Source: CAYOXX01 sp964408025
GTDB lineage: Bacteria > Acidobacteriota > DATKUA01
Length of the DNA stretch: 8,446 bases
Assembly (NCBI GenBank): GCA_964408025.1
Contig: CAYOXX010000113.1
Span: 1-8,446 of the forward strand
Direction of reading: 5' to 3'
Below are positions 6,779-8,446 of the stretch, in pieces. Below the pieces are notes generated by a model. That model made no database searches. It worked only from the letters and a program-made list of their open reading frames with translations, and was not told the DNA's origin. The translations under genes were made by a program, and so were the position numbers. Every line of letters starts with the position of its first letter. Position 1 is the first letter of the stretch.

Positions 6779-7759
6779 ATGATTTTACTCATTACAAGTA
6801 AATCAGACATAACAACAGATTATCTTATAAAAAACTTAGTTAATCGCAATATTAGTTTTTTTAGATTTAACATTGAAGACATTATACTTCAATATGACGT
6901 TAGTATTTTAATTTCTAGCGGTTTACTTGAACTTGTAATCCATGATAAAATTCGCAATACTACAATTAAATCTAATGATATTATTGGTGCATATTTTATG
7001 AAACCTCAACTACCTACTTTTAATAAAGATGATCTCGAAACAGAAGTAGTCTTTCAAAAAACAGAAATAACCGAAACACTAAGATCAATTTGGAGAATTA
7101 TTCCTGAAAAAAAGTGGTTAAACCACCCCGAAAATTTATGGTGTGCAAGCAATAAAATTAAACAATTAATACTTGCTGATAAAATTGGATTCAACATACC
7201 AGAAACACTACTTAGTACTATACCAAAAGAAATAGCTTATTTTTATAACAAATATGACAAAAACGTCATAATAAAGGCAGTTAAACATGGATTTTTACTT
7301 CATAACAATTGTTTAAATTTAATTCTAACTAGCAAATTGGAAGAAGCAGATATTGACTATATATATTCGCAGGATTCAGTGCATCCCTCTTTAATTCAGC
7401 CTAATCTGGATAAAGAATTTGATATACGTGTTACTGTAATTGGAAACTCTGTATATGCAACAAGAATCTTGTCTCAAATGAATATAGAAACAAAAATTGA
7501 TTGGAGATCGTGGGGAACAATATCTGATGTTAACCTCCCACATGAACGCCATAAATTACCTGCAGACATCGAAAATAAATGTATAGAAATTAATAATAAA
7601 CTAAACTTAAATTTTTCATGCATTGATTTAGTTATGACTAATAATGGTACATATTACTTTCTAGAGATTAATCCAAATGGTCAGTGGGTTTGGATTGAAG
7701 AACTTATGGGTTATCCAATTAGTAACTCTATTTTAGATCTGCTTTCGAAGGAAACCTGA
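6779..7759 (+). CDS. MvdD-like ATP-grasp peptide maturase (graspetide ligase)
   Basis: This 326-residue protein matches the usual length and layout of MvdC/MvdD-type ATP-grasp ribosomal-peptide maturases. These phosphorylate an Asp/Glu side chain of a precursor and couple it to a Thr/Ser hydroxyl (ester) or Lys amine (amide). Visible elements are the N-terminal fold starting MILLITSKSDITTDYL; WLNHPENLWCASNKIKQLILA (113-133) and IGFNIPETL (136-144), the typical 'NK-x-x-QL..A..G..vP.TL' stretch; Lys166 in VIIKAV as an ATP-phosphate ligand; QPNLDKEFDIRV (207-218) and DWR (241-243); and the Mg2+-binding end CIDLV (Asp283) with FLEINPNGQWVWIEELMG (294-311; Glu296, Asn298). FLEINPNGQW is highly characteristic of this subfamily and separates it from RimK or D-Ala-D-Ala ligases. 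There is no clear Shine-Dalgarno before the ATG, only 8 nt after the precursor stop, so translational coupling is likely. Only one ligase is present, unlike microviridin loci with separate ester and amide enzymes, so one linkage type is expected, most likely ester. AT-rich codon use (AGA, ATA). Confidence 0.9.
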   Translation: MILLITSKSDITTDYLIKNLVNRNISFFRFNIEDIILQYDVSILISSGLLELVIHDKIRNTTIKSNDIIGAYFMKPQLPTFNKDDLETEVVFQKTEITETLRSIWRIIPEKKWLNHPENLWCASNKIKQLILADKIGFNIPETLLSTIPKEIAYFYNKYDKNVIIKAVKHGFLLHNNCLNLILTSKLEEADIDYIYSQDSVHPSLIQPNLDKEFDIRVTVIGNSVYATRILSQMNIETKIDWRSWGTISDVNLPHERHKLPADIENKCIEINNKLNLNFSCIDLVMTNNGTYYFLEINPNGQWVWIEELMGYPISNSILDLLSKET

Positions 7760-7760
7760 A

Positions 7761-8417
7761 ATGGAAAGTAATACTACAAATTTAAATGATTACAATGAGA
7801 CAGTTCATAAATTAGAATATCTAAATAACAGAATGCAAATTATTTTATCTCGTGAACTAACTCGAGGTCAAAGCGCTGAAACTAGAGCACAAGCAATTTT
7901 GAGGTTCTGTGGAATAGGTGCAACAATTCTAATTGGTTTCGCAGGATATATTTATACTGACCCTTTTTCTTTATTTGAGCCATTGGATATTAATATATAC
8001 ATAATAGTATCATTATTATTAATAAAAGCATCATATTATAGTATAAAAACTATTGCTCCACATCAACTTATGGCAGAAAGATCAGTATTCGCAGAAAAAC
8101 TGATTGAAATTGACTATATATCAATATTAAAACTAGATTTAGACTCAAAGAAAGCAATACATGATAATAATCTCTCTAAATTTTCAAGGAAGCTCTTATT
8201 TCTTCACAGAGCTACAAGAAATGTCGCGGCTTTTATATTTTGCTCTATAACATTTGGAATCATTCTTGCAACAAGAAATTATATTAGTTTTCCGAATACT
8301 GAATTATATGTGTATATTATCTTCACATTACAAATGATTATTATAGCAACACTCATAATGCTTGATAACATAGTTGAAAAAGCCGGAAAAATGTGGACAA
8401 ACAAGCAAAACGAATAA
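7761..8417 (+). CDS. Four-helix membrane protein of the graspetide operon, unknown family
   Basis: This 218-residue protein is not one I recognise. Its ATG lies 1 nt after the ligase stop with a good AAGGA (7748-7752) 8 nt upstream, so it is firmly part of the operon. Four hydrophobic segments are visible at about 47-66, 77-96, 153-172 and 182-202, arranged as two hairpins. A polar N-terminal region (1-46) ends in RGQSAETRAQAILRFCGIGA; a hydrophilic middle of about 55 residues contains HQLMAERSVFAEKLIEIDYI, then LLFLHRATRNVAAF before the third helix. The C-terminus is charged. There is no ABC ATPase, peptidase C39 or signal peptide feature. Plausible roles are immunity, export help or membrane effector; the 'charged helix then hydrophobic hairpin' layout is also seen in SLATT/Pycsar-type effector membrane proteins, but I cannot assign it to them. 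Codon use is AT-rich like its two partners. No terminator follows in the last 29 nt. Confidence 0.85.
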   Translation: MESNTTNLNDYNETVHKLEYLNNRMQIILSRELTRGQSAETRAQAILRFCGIGATILIGFAGYIYTDPFSLFEPLDINIYIIVSLLLIKASYYSIKTIAPHQLMAERSVFAEKLIEIDYISILKLDLDSKKAIHDNNLSKFSRKLLFLHRATRNVAAFIFCSITFGIILATRNYISFPNTELYVYIIFTLQMIIIATLIMLDNIVEKAGKMWTNKQNE

Positions 8418-8446
8418 CAATATTGAAATCAAGTATTAAAATAAAC

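Larger units (their letters stand above)
6484..8446. other. AT-rich island carrying the graspetide operon
   Basis: Base composition changes abruptly at the rtcB stop: a 60-nt line within rtcB counts 40 G/C (67%), while lines inside the operon count 14 (23%) and 20 (33%). All three genes here share AT-ending codons and AGA/ATA use that the left-hand genes avoid. This fits recent horizontal acquisition. No integrase, tRNA or attachment repeat is visible, and the right boundary is outside the window. Confidence 0.7.

Noticed and set aside
6552..7759. Toxin-antitoxin pair (small protein plus larger partner)
   Set aside because: The larger protein carries ATP-grasp maturase motifs (FLEINPNGQW, Lys166, Asp283/Glu296/Asn298) and the small one has a leader and a donor/acceptor tail, which fits a modified-peptide system better.
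6779..7759. RimK, glutathione synthase or D-Ala-D-Ala ligase identity for the ATP-grasp protein
   Set aside because: The N-terminal stretch, the WLNHPENLWCASNK-type segment and the C-terminal EINPNGQWVWIE pattern fit MvdC/MvdD-type maturases, and a short peptide gene precedes it.
1..8446. CRISPR arrays, tRNA or rRNA genes
   Set aside because: No regularly spaced direct repeats and no cloverleaf or rRNA-like stretches were seen on either strand.

Overview
The window has two compositionally different parts. Positions 1 to about 6483 are GC-rich (a line counted by hand in rtcB is about 67% G+C) and look like an ordinary bacterial chromosome. Positions from about 6484 to the end are strongly AT-rich (lines counted by hand are about 23-33% G+C). 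The host cannot be named with certainty. The GC-rich genes, an apparent TGS-domain GTPase start at the left edge and a GGGACAG-type inverted repeat would fit a proteobacterium in the broad former-Delta sense or a related environmental lineage, but this is inference.

Left part, minus strand: positions 1-32 hold the first codons of a gene running off the window (N-terminus MPANLTPEYF, typical of TGS-domain Obg/DRG-like GTPases), with its own extended -10 promoter. Upstream of it is a large hypothetical helical protein of 831 residues (117-2612). A spacer of about 300 nt separates this from a divergent gene for a predicted secreted or lipoprotein NodB-fold polysaccharide-deacetylase-like enzyme (2911-4956). 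Next come a REP-like imperfect inverted repeat and a complete rtcB RNA ligase gene (5059-6483).

Right part, plus strand: a compact three-gene AT-rich operon starts immediately after the rtcB stop. It has a recognisable -35/-10 pair and a ribosome site that fixes the first start. It encodes (i) a 70-residue peptide ending in a Thr-rich then Asp-rich tail, (ii) a MvdD-like ATP-grasp ligase and (iii) a four-helix membrane protein of unknown family. The first two are the minimal set for a graspetide (omega-ester peptide), a ribosomally made and post-translationally crosslinked peptide. In the proposed logic the ligase docks on the leader (a PYYHEL motif resembles the microviridin PFFARFLE helix) and joins Thr (or Lys) side chains to Asp/Glu side chains in the tail. 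The membrane protein is a candidate for export, immunity or effector function. The operon is probably horizontally acquired and may continue past the right edge. It is the most interesting content of the window.
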